The notes beneath the pieces are model-generated. The model made no database searches. It had not been told where the DNA came from and was given only the letters and a program-made list of their open reading frames with translations. Of a stretch of 64,000 nt of DNA, positions 37,170-46,562 are shown piece after piece. Source of the stretch: Trinickia diaoshuihuensis (GTDB lineage Bacteria > Pseudomonadota > Gammaproteobacteria > Burkholderiales > Burkholderiaceae). Made by a program: the position numbers and the translations under genes. Position 1 is the first letter of the stretch, and every line of letters starts with the position of its first letter. The stretch lies in contig NZ_QUBS01000085.1 in assembly GCF_003390925.1 (NCBI RefSeq), positions 90,922 through 154,921 of the forward strand, given 5' to 3'.

Positions 37170-38843
37170 GTGAACATTTCATTCGATCGCGCGAAGCAGG
37201 CGCGTTTGGCCGCGGCCCTCGCGGCCGTGGCGTCGCTTTCTTGGCTGCCGGCAAACGGCACGGCACATGCCGCCACGGCTCGGCAAGCGCCTCGGGCGCA
37301 GCTCGCGGAGGGCATCGTCGAGGGCGTCAAGCTGCAGGGCCAATATAAAGACGTACGCGTATTCCGCGGCATCCCGTACGCGGCACCGCCCGTAGACGAT
37401 TTTCGCTTCCGGGAACCCCAACGCGTAGCCCGCTGGGCCGGCGTGCGCGGCGCCAAGCAGTTCGGTCCTCGCTGCATGCAACCGAACGTCGCCGGCAAGC
37501 CGGACTTCCGCTCGACGGCCATGAGCGAGGACTGCCTCTATCTAAACGTGTGGACGCCCGCGAACAGCGCGGGCGCGAAGCTGCCGGTGCTCGTGTTCTT
37601 CCATGGGGGAGGATTCGTGTCCGGCGATGGGTCGGAGACTCGCTACGACGGCGCCCATCTCGCCTCGCGCGGCATCGTCGCCGTCACCTTGAACTATCGG
37701 CTCGGGGTGTTCGGCTTCCTCGCCCCGTCAGGAGTGCCCGGCGAATCTTCGCAGGAGGCGGCCGGGAACTTCGGCTGGCTCGATCAGCTCGCGGCGTTGC
37801 GCTGGGTGCGCCAAAACATCGCTCAATTCGGTGGCGATCCTTCGCAAGTCACGATCGCCGGCACGTCGGCCGGCTCGGTCTCCGTCAGCGCGCATATGAG
37901 CTCACCCCTATCGCGTGGGTTGTTCGCCCGGGCGGTAGGCCAAAGCGGCGGGGCCTTCGCGCCGCAGACCCTATGGACGAGAGCGCAATCCGAGCGCGCG
38001 GCGGCGGCGTTCTCGGCTCGCGTCGGCGCGGCATCGCTGCGGCAACTTCGCTCGCTGCCGGCACAAACGCTGCTTGCGGCGACGGCTCAGCCGCTGCGTT
38101 CGGAACAGCCGGCGATGTTCGAGCCAAGCGTGGACGGCTACTTCCTGAACGAATCGCCCGAGCAAGTCTTCGCCCGAGGCGGGCAATCTCAAGTGCCGCT
38201 GTTGTTGGGATCGAACGAACGGCAACAGCCGCCATCAACCGCGAGCGAGCCGGGTCAGGGCCGCCGAATCATGACGTTGCGCGAAAGGCTCGAGCGGTTC
38301 CGCGATCAAGTGGACGTCAAACTGGCTCACTATCCCGGCATCGATGAAGTCACGCAAAGTACGCGGCGATGGATGGATCTACAGAGGCAAACGGGACAAG
38401 CTCCCATCTTTTACTACCGCTATACGCACGACCTGCCGCGCGAGGTTCGCCTCGACACCGGGACGGTGCATCCGCCGGTACTCGGGGCCGCGCAAGACGC
38501 GCAGCTAGCGTACTCGCTCGGCAATCCCGGCAGCCCGGACCGGTCCCCTTGGACGGCCGCCGATTACGACGTCTCGCGCATCTTTTCTAGCTATCTGGAG
38601 CAATTCGTGAAGACGGGGAATCCCAACGGAGCCGCATCGGCGCCCGGCGAGCCGCCCGAGGGAAACGCTGGGCCGCGCAGCACGAGCTCCGTGCCGAATT
38701 GGCCGGCATTGCGGGTCGAGCGACAAGGCGTCTTGCGGCAGGTCATCGGACAGAACACCCACTCCGTGTGGGACGCAGGCGAGACGCCGCAGCAATCCGA
38801 CATGTCGGCGATTTCCGTCGCTTCCGGAGTTCGTCTACCGTAA
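37170..38843 (+). CDS. Exported type-B carboxylesterase paralog 1, triad apparently incomplete
   Basis: The 557-aa precursor has a signal peptide (about 1-35) and the type-B carboxylesterase/lipase fold. It retains RGIPYAAPP, the EDCLYLNVW signature, the HGGGF oxyanion loop and the GTSAG serine (Ser233). By comparison with its two paralogs, the acid and histidine of the triad look replaced: GSNERQQ has Gln352 where Glu is expected, and LGAAQDAQ has Gln442 where His is expected. About 16 residues before RRWM are also missing. His434, 8 residues upstream, could be an alternative. GTG start with GGAGGCACTC upstream. The downstream paralog is intact. Confidence 0.88.
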   Translation: MNISFDRAKQARLAAALAAVASLSWLPANGTAHAATARQAPRAQLAEGIVEGVKLQGQYKDVRVFRGIPYAAPPVDDFRFREPQRVARWAGVRGAKQFGPRCMQPNVAGKPDFRSTAMSEDCLYLNVWTPANSAGAKLPVLVFFHGGGFVSGDGSETRYDGAHLASRGIVAVTLNYRLGVFGFLAPSGVPGESSQEAAGNFGWLDQLAALRWVRQNIAQFGGDPSQVTIAGTSAGSVSVSAHMSSPLSRGLFARAVGQSGGAFAPQTLWTRAQSERAAAAFSARVGAASLRQLRSLPAQTLLAATAQPLRSEQPAMFEPSVDGYFLNESPEQVFARGGQSQVPLLLGSNERQQPPSTASEPGQGRRIMTLRERLERFRDQVDVKLAHYPGIDEVTQSTRRWMDLQRQTGQAPIFYYRYTHDLPREVRLDTGTVHPPVLGAAQDAQLAYSLGNPGSPDRSPWTAADYDVSRIFSSYLEQFVKTGNPNGAASAPGEPPEGNAGPRSTSSVPNWPALRVERQGVLRQVIGQNTHSVWDAGETPQQSDMSAISVASGVRLP

Positions 38844-38960
38844 TTCGGTCGGAAACGGAACGACACGCGCCGCGCCGATTTGTACGACGTCGATGATCGA
38901 ATCTCCTACCGCCACGGCGGGCCCATTGGACGAAAGTCCGGTCGAAAAAGGAGGCAATTC

Positions 38961-40730
38961 GTGCAGACATCGTCGAATCACTCAGCAAGGCGCCATCTCG
39001 TCACAGCCATCGCCACGGCGACAGCCCTTTTATGCAGCACCGCCGCATCGGCGGTACCGGCGAACGCCGCGCGAGCTGCGCTGGCGCCTCAAATCAAACT
39101 AGCCGACGGCGTCATCGAAGGCTTGCAGATGCGAGGACAGAAGAAGGACGTGCGCGTCTTCCGAGGCATCCCCTATGCGGCGCCGCCCGTCGGCGAATAC
39201 CGCTTCCGCGAACCGCAGCCCGTCGCTCGCTGGGCGGGCGTGCGGCAAGCACGGCAGTTCGGGCCGCGCTGCATGCAGCCGGTTCCCGCGAGCAAAAGCA
39301 ATGCGCGCGCGAAGGAGATGAGCGAGGACTGCCTCTATCTAAACGTCTGGGCGCCCAACCAGGCGGCAGATAAGAAGCTGCCGGTGCTCGTGTACTTCCA
39401 CGGCGGAGGATTCACCGCGGGGGACGGCTCGGATCCGAGGTACGACGGCGCGAACCTTGCGGCGCGCGGTATCGTGATGGTGACGGTCAATTACCGGCTC
39501 GGCGTCTTCGGCTTTCTCGCCCCGCCCGAGGCCGCGCGCGAATCGTCGCATGGCACGGCCGGCAATTACGGGCTCCTCGATCAAGTCTCGGCCCTACGGT
39601 GGGTGCGAGACAATATTGCGCAGTTCGGCGGCGATCCGTCGAAGGTCACGATCGCCGGATCGTCGGCAGGGTCGATGTCCGTCAGCGCGCATATGGCCTC
39701 GCCGCTTTCGCGCGGGCTGTTCGCGGGCGCGATCGGTCAAAGCGGCGGCGCGTTCGCGCCCACCGCGTTTTGGACACGGCAGGAGGCCGAACAAGCGGGT
39801 AGCCAATTCGCGGCACGCGTCGGCGCCGCATCGCTACAGCAACTGCGGTCCCTCCCGGCACACGCGCTCCTCACGGCCGCGGGGCAATCAGGCCTCACGC
39901 CGGAGTCCATCCCGTTTTTGCCCAGCATCGACGGCCACTTTTTGACGGAGTCGCCCGAGCAAGTCTTTACGAACGGTGGACAGGCGCAGGTCCCGCTGAT
40001 GTTGGGATCGAATTCGCAAGAGCAGCCGTATACGGCGCTCCTAGGCGACGCGGAGCCAACGCCGGAGAACTGGCGTCAAGCCGTGAAAGCGAAGTTTCCG
40101 GCGCACGCCGAAGAGGTGCTCGCGCATTACCCGGGTAACGATGAAAACGAGGTCAAACACGCCGCCACCGCGCTGGCGAGCGACCTGTTCATCGGCCACG
40201 GAACGTGGCGATGGATGGAGCGGCACCGCGAGACCGGGCGCTCGCCCGTGTTCTACTACCGCTACACTCAACCGCTGCCGCCCGAGGTCCAGCGTGCAGG
40301 TCAGCCGCGGGACACCGATCCTCGCCTCGGGGCGAAACACAGCGCCCAAGTCCCCTATGCGCTCGGTAACCTGGAGCACGTACGCCGGTACGCGTGGACG
40401 GCCGCCGACTACGACGTATCCCGGATGTTCTCGAGCTATGTCGAGCAATTCGTGAAAACGGGCAATCCGAGCGGTACGGTGCCCGACACATCGGGCGCTT
40501 CGCCCGAGGGCACGACCGCGCGTGATGAAGGATGGCTACCGCGTTGGCCCGCAGTTATCGCCGACAATCGGGGCATGCTCATGCAAGTCATCGGCGAGCG
40601 AACGAGTTCGGTGTGGGACCGCAGCGCACCGCGGCAAGGGCTCGTCCAGCGGCTCACGGCTCCGGGGCAGCCGGCCGTTGCGCCCGAGCAAGTCGCCGTC
40701 GAAACCGCGCCGGCGCCGGCCGCTCGATAA
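38961..40730 (+). CDS. Exported type-B carboxylesterase paralog 2
   Basis: The 589-aa precursor starts at a GTG with a near-perfect AAGGAGG site 7 nt upstream; the longer frame from 38880 lacks one. A signal peptide covers about residues 1-37, ending near ASAVPANAA. The catalytic triad is visible: Ser235 in GSSAG, Glu354 in GSNSQEQ and His460 in LGAKHSAQ. The EDCLYLNVW signature and HGGGF oxyanion loop are present. It hydrolyses esters in the periplasm or outside; the substrate is unknown. It follows paralog 1 by 117 nt and shares most motifs, so a tandem duplication is likely. The C-terminal tail is Ala/Pro-rich. Confidence 0.92.
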   Translation: MQTSSNHSARRHLVTAIATATALLCSTAASAVPANAARAALAPQIKLADGVIEGLQMRGQKKDVRVFRGIPYAAPPVGEYRFREPQPVARWAGVRQARQFGPRCMQPVPASKSNARAKEMSEDCLYLNVWAPNQAADKKLPVLVYFHGGGFTAGDGSDPRYDGANLAARGIVMVTVNYRLGVFGFLAPPEAARESSHGTAGNYGLLDQVSALRWVRDNIAQFGGDPSKVTIAGSSAGSMSVSAHMASPLSRGLFAGAIGQSGGAFAPTAFWTRQEAEQAGSQFAARVGAASLQQLRSLPAHALLTAAGQSGLTPESIPFLPSIDGHFLTESPEQVFTNGGQAQVPLMLGSNSQEQPYTALLGDAEPTPENWRQAVKAKFPAHAEEVLAHYPGNDENEVKHAATALASDLFIGHGTWRWMERHRETGRSPVFYYRYTQPLPPEVQRAGQPRDTDPRLGAKHSAQVPYALGNLEHVRRYAWTAADYDVSRMFSSYVEQFVKTGNPSGTVPDTSGASPEGTTARDEGWLPRWPAVIADNRGMLMQVIGERTSSVWDRSAPRQGLVQRLTAPGQPAVAPEQVAVETAPAPAAR

Positions 40731-40750
40731 AAGCGCGTAAATGATGACGT

Positions 40751-40771
40751 CCGGCCGCTCGGTGCGGCCGG
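40751..40771 (+). terminator. Hairpin after the second carboxylesterase
   Basis: An 8-bp stem CCGGCCGC/GCGGCCGG with a 5-nt loop begins about 20 nt past the stop. A poor U-tract (CCTTCC) makes this a weak terminator candidate. Confidence 0.4.
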
Positions 40772-40849
40772 CCTTCCGGTCCAACGAATATCGACTCTAT
40801 CTCGTCGAGCGCGTTCTCACCCGCTTATGCATTCCGGCGCGAGCGGCGC

Positions 40850-41278
40850 TCATGCGGATGCGGTCCACGGGTTAAGAAGGTCGACACCTGTCGGAACGAA
40901 GTCGGCAACATTCCGAGTCACAACTGTCATTCCATGCACCAACGCGGTCGCAGCGATCAGAGCATCACGCTCCGAGCGTCGATCCGGCACGTGCAGTCGA
41001 GCACATCGTTGTGCAACGATACCGTCGATAGGCAATGTCCTCGAGGAGAACTCTGGGATGACATGGTGGTCAAGCCAACTTCTCAACATTTGCCCCTGGT
41101 AGGCGTCGCGCCGCTCTATCTGCAAAACCCCGGTCTCCAGTTCCATGACCGTAATCGCCGAGATGAAGAGCGAGGCGGCATCGACGCTTGCCGCCCAAAG
41201 GGACACATTGGCGTCAGCCTTACCTGCTTTTACTTTCCGTAACTCAGATACGACATTGGTGTCGATCACATACATCAT
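40850..41278 (-). CDS. vapC: VapC-type PIN-domain toxin
   Basis: This 142-aa protein is a PIN-domain endoribonuclease. The N-terminal YVIDTNVVSEL supplies the first acidic residue, a second acid lies in ISAITVMELETG, and the C-terminal DALIAATALVHGMTVVTRNVADF holds the remaining metal-binding residues. This is the VapC/FitB pattern. It overlaps the upstream antitoxin gene (ATGATG over TGA), a coupled toxin-antitoxin arrangement. Targets are usually tRNA or rRNA sites, not predictable here. Confidence 0.93.
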   Translation of the reverse strand: MMYVIDTNVVSELRKVKAGKADANVSLWAASVDAASLFISAITVMELETGVLQIERRDAYQGQMLRSWLDHHVIPEFSSRTLPIDGIVAQRCARLHVPDRRSERDALIAATALVHGMTVVTRNVADFVPTGVDLLNPWTASA

Positions 41279-41529
41279 GTGAAGTCAGCCGGTTGAGACT
41301 CAAATTCAACACGGGGCGGTTCGAATTCAATATCTTCGACGCCCGGCATCGCTAGCGCGTCGGCGATATTCCGCCTCTGTTGCGTGAGCTTTTGATAGTC
41401 CTCAAAGCTCAAGAGGACATGCGCGGGCCGCCCACGATCCGTTATAAAGACCGGGCCTTCCTTCGCAGCCTTCTTGGCTCGGGTCACGTCGTGATTGAGT
41501 TCCCTGCTCGATAGCGTCGTTATCGTCAT
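41275..41529 (-). CDS. Phd/YefM-type antitoxin
   Basis: This 84-aa antitoxin has an N-terminal Phd/YefM DNA-binding fold (TLSSRELNHDVTRAKKAAKEGPVFITDRGRPAHVLLSFEDY) and a flexible acidic C-terminal tail (EDIEFEPPRVEFESQPADF) that should wrap the toxin. AGAGGG lies 8 nt upstream of the ATG. Its 3' end overlaps the vapC start by 4 nt, and an inverted repeat over its promoter fits autoregulation by the complex. Confidence 0.92.
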   Translation of the reverse strand: MTITTLSSRELNHDVTRAKKAAKEGPVFITDRGRPAHVLLSFEDYQKLTQQRRNIADALAMPGVEDIEFEPPRVEFESQPADFT

Positions 41530-41547
41530 GACGGCACCCTCTTGTGA

Positions 41548-41567
41548 ATTGTAGGTATGTTACTACA
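41548..41567 (-). promoter_or_regulatory. Promoter and candidate autoregulatory operator of the toxin-antitoxin pair
   Basis: On the minus strand TACAAT (41548-41553) overlaps an inverted repeat TGTAG - 8 nt - CTACA (41550-41567). Binding there by the antitoxin or complex would block the -10, the usual TA autoregulation. Confidence 0.5.
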
Positions 41568-41677
41568 TTTAATACCCAGAGGCAACCGCCGTTGATCCCC
41601 CCTGAAAGCGCGAACGGCATCGACTAGCAAGCTCGCGAGATGCCGCTCGCCACGGTCTCACCGTACCCGCCCTCACT

Positions 41678-42220
41678 TCACTGCTTCACAGGCCGTTTCG
41701 CGAGCTTGCGTTGCAGTGTCCGCCGATGCATGTTCAACGCCCGCGCCGTGGCCGAGATGTTGCCGCCGTTCTCGGCCAGCGCGCGCTGGATGTGCTCCCA
41801 CTCGAGCCGCGCCACCGACAGCAGCGTCGGATGTTCGATTGCCGCTTCGGCTTGCGCCGCGCTGGCCTCGCTTTGCAGCGCCGCCAGAATCGATTCGACG
41901 TTCGCCGGCTTGGCGAGGTAATTGTCGGCGCCGTCTTTCACGGCCTGCACCGCGGTGGCGATGCTGGCATAGCCCGTGAGCACGAGCATCCGCGCGTCGG
42001 GTTGCAATTCGCGCAGCGGCGCGACGAGGCTCAAGCCCGAATCGCTGCCCAGATGCAAATCGACGGTCATGAAGTCGAACCGGTGCTGGTTGGCCAGCGC
42101 GATCGCCTCGTCGGCGTTGTGCGCCTGATGCACCGTGAAGCCCCGGCGCGTCAACCCGCGCGCCAAGATGCCCGAGAACACCTCGTCGTCGTCGATGACG
42201 AGAAATAGATTGCCGCTCAT
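41678..42220 (-). CDS. Response regulator of the RegA/RoxR (PrrA/ActR) family
   Basis: This 180-aa protein starts with a receiver domain (LFLVIDDDEVF; phosphoacceptor Asp in FMTVDLHLGSDSG; Lys in YLAKPANV) and ends with a Fis-type helix-turn-helix (NGGNISATARALNMHRRTLQRKLAKRPV). This short two-domain layout is typical of RegA, PrrA, ActR and RoxR, global regulators of redox and energy metabolism. The ATG at 42220 has AAGGAG 8 nt upstream and overlaps the sensor kinase stop (ATGA). A much longer frame extends upstream in the kinase gene and is rejected. Confidence 0.93.
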   Translation of the reverse strand: MSGNLFLVIDDDEVFSGILARGLTRRGFTVHQAHNADEAIALANQHRFDFMTVDLHLGSDSGLSLVAPLRELQPDARMLVLTGYASIATAVQAVKDGADNYLAKPANVESILAALQSEASAAQAEAAIEHPTLLSVARLEWEHIQRALAENGGNISATARALNMHRRTLQRKLAKRPVKQ

Positions 42221-43512
42221 AGTTCTTTCTCCTTGGAATTCGGTGATGCAGGTGCGGCACGCCGCGGTTGTCCTTCGTCCTTGGCGGCCGGGACCCGCAG
42301 CACGGCGCGCGTGCCGCGCGATGGCCCATCGAGCAGCTCGATCGATCCGTTCAGCCGCGAAGCTGCCGCGAAGGCGAGATAAAGGCCGACGCCGTGGCCG
42401 CCCTGCGTGCTGTCGACCGGCGCGGCGCCAAGCTTCGTTCGTAGCGCCGGCGAGATCCCCGGCCCCGAATCGCAGACCTCGAATTCGATGAACCCGTCCG
42501 TCGCGGCGGCGGCGAGCGTCACATGATCGCTGCTCACGCGCGCGGCGTTGTCGAGCAAGATGGTCAAGATCTGGCCGACGGCGGCGGTCTCGTCGAGCCA
42601 TACGTCGTCCGGCACCGCGCCGAGACGCTCGAACTTCACATGCGGGTGACGCAGCCGCCATTGTTCGCAAAAGCTCGTGAGCCAATGGCCGAGCCGCTCG
42701 CGCGCGGGCGACACCGATGCGCGCGAGCGCAGGCGCGCAAGCGCCGAGGTGCACAGCGTCATCTGCTGTTCGAGCAGCGCGAAATCGTCGGCATACGGTG
42801 CGAGACCTTCGTCGTGCTTGGCTGCCTCGCGCAACTCCTCGGTCACCATGGCGATGGTCGAAAGCGGGGTGCCCATCTCATGCGCGACGGTCGCCGCTTG
42901 CACGCCGAGCGCCACGGCGCGCTCGTCGCGCAACAGCCGTTGCTGCGCATCGCCGAGCGCCGCGTCGCGCTGGCGCAGCGCGGCAGACATCCGCGCGACG
43001 AACCACGCGATGAGCCCGACGCTGACCATGAAGTTCACCCACATGCCCGTGCGGTAGTAGTCGAACACGTTCGCGGGGTTGTCCATGTTCAGCGGGACCG
43101 AATCGAACCCGAGCGCGACGTAGCAGCACATCGCGAAGATCGCGAGCCAGATCATGTGCCGCCACGGAAGCACAGCCGCCGCGATCGCAAGCGAGGGCAA
43201 GTACAGCGAGACGAATGGGTTCGTCGTGCCGCCCGACAAAAATAACAGCGCCGAAAGCGCGCCGAGATCGACCCATAACTGGCCGAGCAATTCCAGGTCG
43301 GTTTCGGGCCGCGCGCTGGCCACGCGTATCCACGTCGCGGCGTTGAAGATCGCCTCGAGTGCGATGATGATCAGCATGGCCGGCAACGGCAAATGCACGC
43401 CGAAGAACGTCTGCACGACGGCGATCGTGACGAGTTGCCCAATGATCGCCAGGCACCGCAGCCAAAACAGGTGCCCGAGATTCATCCGGCCGGTATTCGT
43501 AATACGGTGCAT
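42217..43512 (-). CDS. RegB/RoxS-type redox sensor histidine kinase
   Basis: This 431-aa protein has six predicted membrane helices (about 15-175) with the quinone-binding motif GGTTNPF (94-100), characteristic of RegB/PrrB/RoxS. The dimerisation region holds the phosphoacceptor His211 in VAHEMGTPLSTI, followed by Cys254 in MTLCTSALARL, near the redox cysteine position of RegB. The ATPase domain has DNAARVSS, DSGPGIS and GGHGVGLYLA. It pairs with the RegA-like regulator downstream. A possible alternative start is Met10. Confidence 0.94.
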   Translation of the reverse strand: MHRITNTGRMNLGHLFWLRCLAIIGQLVTIAVVQTFFGVHLPLPAMLIIIALEAIFNAATWIRVASARPETDLELLGQLWVDLGALSALLFLSGGTTNPFVSLYLPSLAIAAAVLPWRHMIWLAIFAMCCYVALGFDSVPLNMDNPANVFDYYRTGMWVNFMVSVGLIAWFVARMSAALRQRDAALGDAQQRLLRDERAVALGVQAATVAHEMGTPLSTIAMVTEELREAAKHDEGLAPYADDFALLEQQMTLCTSALARLRSRASVSPARERLGHWLTSFCEQWRLRHPHVKFERLGAVPDDVWLDETAAVGQILTILLDNAARVSSDHVTLAAAATDGFIEFEVCDSGPGISPALRTKLGAAPVDSTQGGHGVGLYLAFAAASRLNGSIELLDGPSRGTRAVLRVPAAKDEGQPRRAAPASPNSKEKEL

Positions 43513-43518
43513 CGAAGT

Positions 43519-43770
43519 CTACTGTCCGGTATGGTCGAGTTCGGCGTCCGGCCCGCCCGGCGCCGCGCCGCCGGCAGCCAGTTCAGCGGCATAGCAAGCC
43601 GGACATAGGCACGCCGGGTTCGCGCCGCCCGCGGCGGCGGACCGCAGCGCCGGTAGGCGCGCGCACCAACAGTCGAACGGCCGCGTCATGCTGCCGCAGT
43701 CGAACGCGTCCCCGCAGCGCGCGCAACGCGCGCTCGGATCCAGTTCGAGCGGGTAATCGGAAGCGTCCAT
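43519..43770 (-). CDS. Small cysteine-rich CWC domain protein
   Basis: This 83-aa protein has nine cysteines in a pattern CxxC...C...CWC...C.CPxC with the FDCWC core that defines the CWC family. Such proteins probably bind zinc or another metal; function is unknown. It ends 6 nt before the redox sensor kinase start, so the three genes should form one operon. The ATG at 43770 is chosen because it begins the conserved part; the frame continues upstream over argB and is an antisense artefact. No strong ribosome-binding site is seen. Confidence 0.8.
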   Translation of the reverse strand: MDASDYPLELDPSARCARCGDAFDCGSMTRPFDCWCARLPALRSAAAGGANPACLCPACYAAELAAGGAAPGGPDAELDHTGQ

Positions 43771-43914
43771 CGGCGGTACGGTTAGGTCGAACACGAAAAG
43801 TGTCGTAAAAACAATACGGTGTACCGATAATGCCAGCGTTGTCGGCACGCCGCATGCATCTTTGTCAAAGAATCGGCGCGTCATACGCGCACTGCGACCA
43901 AAAACCGCGGGTAG

Positions 43915-44886
<972 letters not shown>

Positions 44887-44946
44887 GCGCGACGTGTTCC
44901 GGCCAAGCCGGACTCCGCCTCGAACGCCGCCACCGATCACCTGCCG

Positions 44947-45729
44947 ATGCCCGTCTCGCCGCACGCCACCCGACGTCCCCGCATCCGTCCGCGCGGGGGC
45001 AGCCCGGTATGGCTGTTCGATCTCGACAACACGCTGCACCACGCCTCGCACGCGATTTTTCCGGCGATCAACGAGGCGATGACGCGCTATATCGTCGATG
45101 CACTCAGCGTCGAGCGGGCCGAAGCCGACCAACTGAGGCTGCGCTACGGACGGCGCTACGGCGCCACGCTGCTCGGACTCACGCGCCATCATCCGATCGA
45201 TCCGCACGATTTTTTGCGCGTCGTCCATACGTTCCCCGACTTGCCGGCGATGGTGCGCGCCGAGCGCGGCCTGGCGCGGCTCGTCGCTTGCCTGCCCGGA
45301 CGCAAACTGATCCTGACGAACGGACCTGAAAACTATGCGCGCGCCGTGCTCGCCGAGCTGGGCATCGAGCGCCTCTTCGAGCGCGTGATTGCGATCGAGC
45401 ATATGCGCCGGCGCGGGGCTTGGCACGCCAAGCCGGACTTGCCGATGTTGCGACGGGTGCTGCGCGAAGCGCGCGTGCCGATGCAAGAGGCGATTCTCGT
45501 CGAAGATACGCGCTCGCACCTGAAGCGCTATAAGCGGCTCGGCATCCGCACGGTTTGGATCGTGGGACACCTTCCCGCGCTCAAGCGTCCCGACGGTACG
45601 GCGGCGCGATGGCCGGGTAGTGGTCGCCCCCACTATGTCGATCGGCGCATTCGTTCGCTAAAATCGCTCCGACCGGGTCACGAAACGGGGCGCCCATGGA
45701 GCCGATTCGAGAGCAGGACGCGGACTTAG
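44947..45729 (+). CDS. HAD-superfamily pyrimidine 5'-nucleotidase
   Basis: This 260-aa phosphatase has HAD motif I (WLFDLDNTLHH, nucleophile Asp in FDLDNTL), motif II Thr in KLILTNGPE, motif III Lys (HAKPDLPM) and motif IV EDTRSHLKRYKRLG. The DLDNTLH and TNGP segments match the yeast Sdt1-like pyrimidine 5'-nucleotidase group. It dephosphorylates nucleotides or related molecules. Its last 34 bp overlap the slmA start, and it begins 60 nt after argB, so the three genes are probably co-transcribed. Confidence 0.9.
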   Translation: MPVSPHATRRPRIRPRGGSPVWLFDLDNTLHHASHAIFPAINEAMTRYIVDALSVERAEADQLRLRYGRRYGATLLGLTRHHPIDPHDFLRVVHTFPDLPAMVRAERGLARLVACLPGRKLILTNGPENYARAVLAELGIERLFERVIAIEHMRRRGAWHAKPDLPMLRRVLREARVPMQEAILVEDTRSHLKRYKRLGIRTVWIVGHLPALKRPDGTAARWPGSGRPHYVDRRIRSLKSLRPGHETGRPWSRFESRTRT

Positions 45730-46445
45730 CCCGCGACAGCGAGACGAGAAGCGCCGCGCGCGCACCGCGCATGAAGCCGGGCGAGCGGCGCGTGCATATT
45801 TTGCGGACGCTCGCGGCCATGCTCGAGGCGCCCAAGACCGAGAAAATCACGACGGCGGCGCTCGCCGCGCGGCTCGGCGTCTCCGAGGCGGCGCTCTACC
45901 GTCAATTCGCGAGTAAAGCGCAAATGTTCGAGGCGCTCATCGAATTCATCGAGGCGACCTTCTTCGGCCTCATCAACCAAATCGCCGAAAAGGAGCCGAA
46001 CGGCGTTCTACAAGCGCGCGCCATCGGCATGATGCTGTTGAACTTCGCGGCCAAAAATCCCGGTATGACGCGGGTGCTGACCGGCGAAGCCCTCGTGGGC
46101 GAGCACGCTCGGCTGGCCGAACGCGTGGGACAGATGCTCGAGCGCGTCGAAACCTCGGTCAAGCAATGCCTGCGCATCGCCGTCATGGAGGCCAACCAGG
46201 CCGCGGCCGGCCGGGAGTTGGAAGCCGCGGCGGGCGATCCCGCGGCGGGCGATCCCGCGGCGGGCGATCCCGCGGCGGGCGGTGCGCTGCCGCCCGACTA
46301 CGATCCCGCCATGCGCGCGAATCTGCTAGTGAGCTACGTTGTGGGCCGCTGGCATCGCTATGCGCGCAGCGGCTTCACGCGCGCGCCCGCGGAGCATGCC
46401 GATGCGCAATTGCGGCTGATCTTGCAGGTGGGCTCACCGCTTTGA
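45696..46445 (+). CDS. slmA: Nucleoid occlusion factor SlmA (TetR family)
   Basis: This 249-aa TetR-type DNA-binding protein has the helix-turn-helix near residues 30-75 (ILRTLAAMLEAPKTEKITTAALAARLGVSEAALYRQFASKAQMFEALIEFIE) that is specific to SlmA, which binds chromosomal SBS sites and blocks FtsZ over the nucleoid. Compared with the family it carries an extra Ala/Gly/Asp/Pro segment (about 177-196) encoded by a 15-bp tandem repeat. The gene overlaps the preceding nucleotidase gene and lies in the argB-HAD-slmA order. Confidence 0.94.
   Translation: MEPIREQDADLARDSETRSAARAPRMKPGERRVHILRTLAAMLEAPKTEKITTAALAARLGVSEAALYRQFASKAQMFEALIEFIEATFFGLINQIAEKEPNGVLQARAIGMMLLNFAAKNPGMTRVLTGEALVGEHARLAERVGQMLERVETSVKQCLRIAVMEANQAAAGRELEAAAGDPAAGDPAAGDPAAGGALPPDYDPAMRANLLVSYVVGRWHRYARSGFTRAPAEHADAQLRLILQVGSPL
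46226..46281 (+). repeat. 15-bp tandem repeat inside slmA
   Basis: About 3.7 copies of CGCGGCGGGCGATCC encode repeated GDPAA units. The period is a multiple of three, so copy-number changes keep the frame. It lies in a linker before the last helices. Confidence 0.9.
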
Positions 46446-46562
46446 CAGGCCGCTCGCACGGGCGGTATGCTGCCGCGCATCGGCCCTAGTGCGGCTGCGC
46501 AGGCAGGGCGCCGGTCAAGCGCCGCGTCGAACCACAAAAACGAACAAATATCGGGGAACGTG

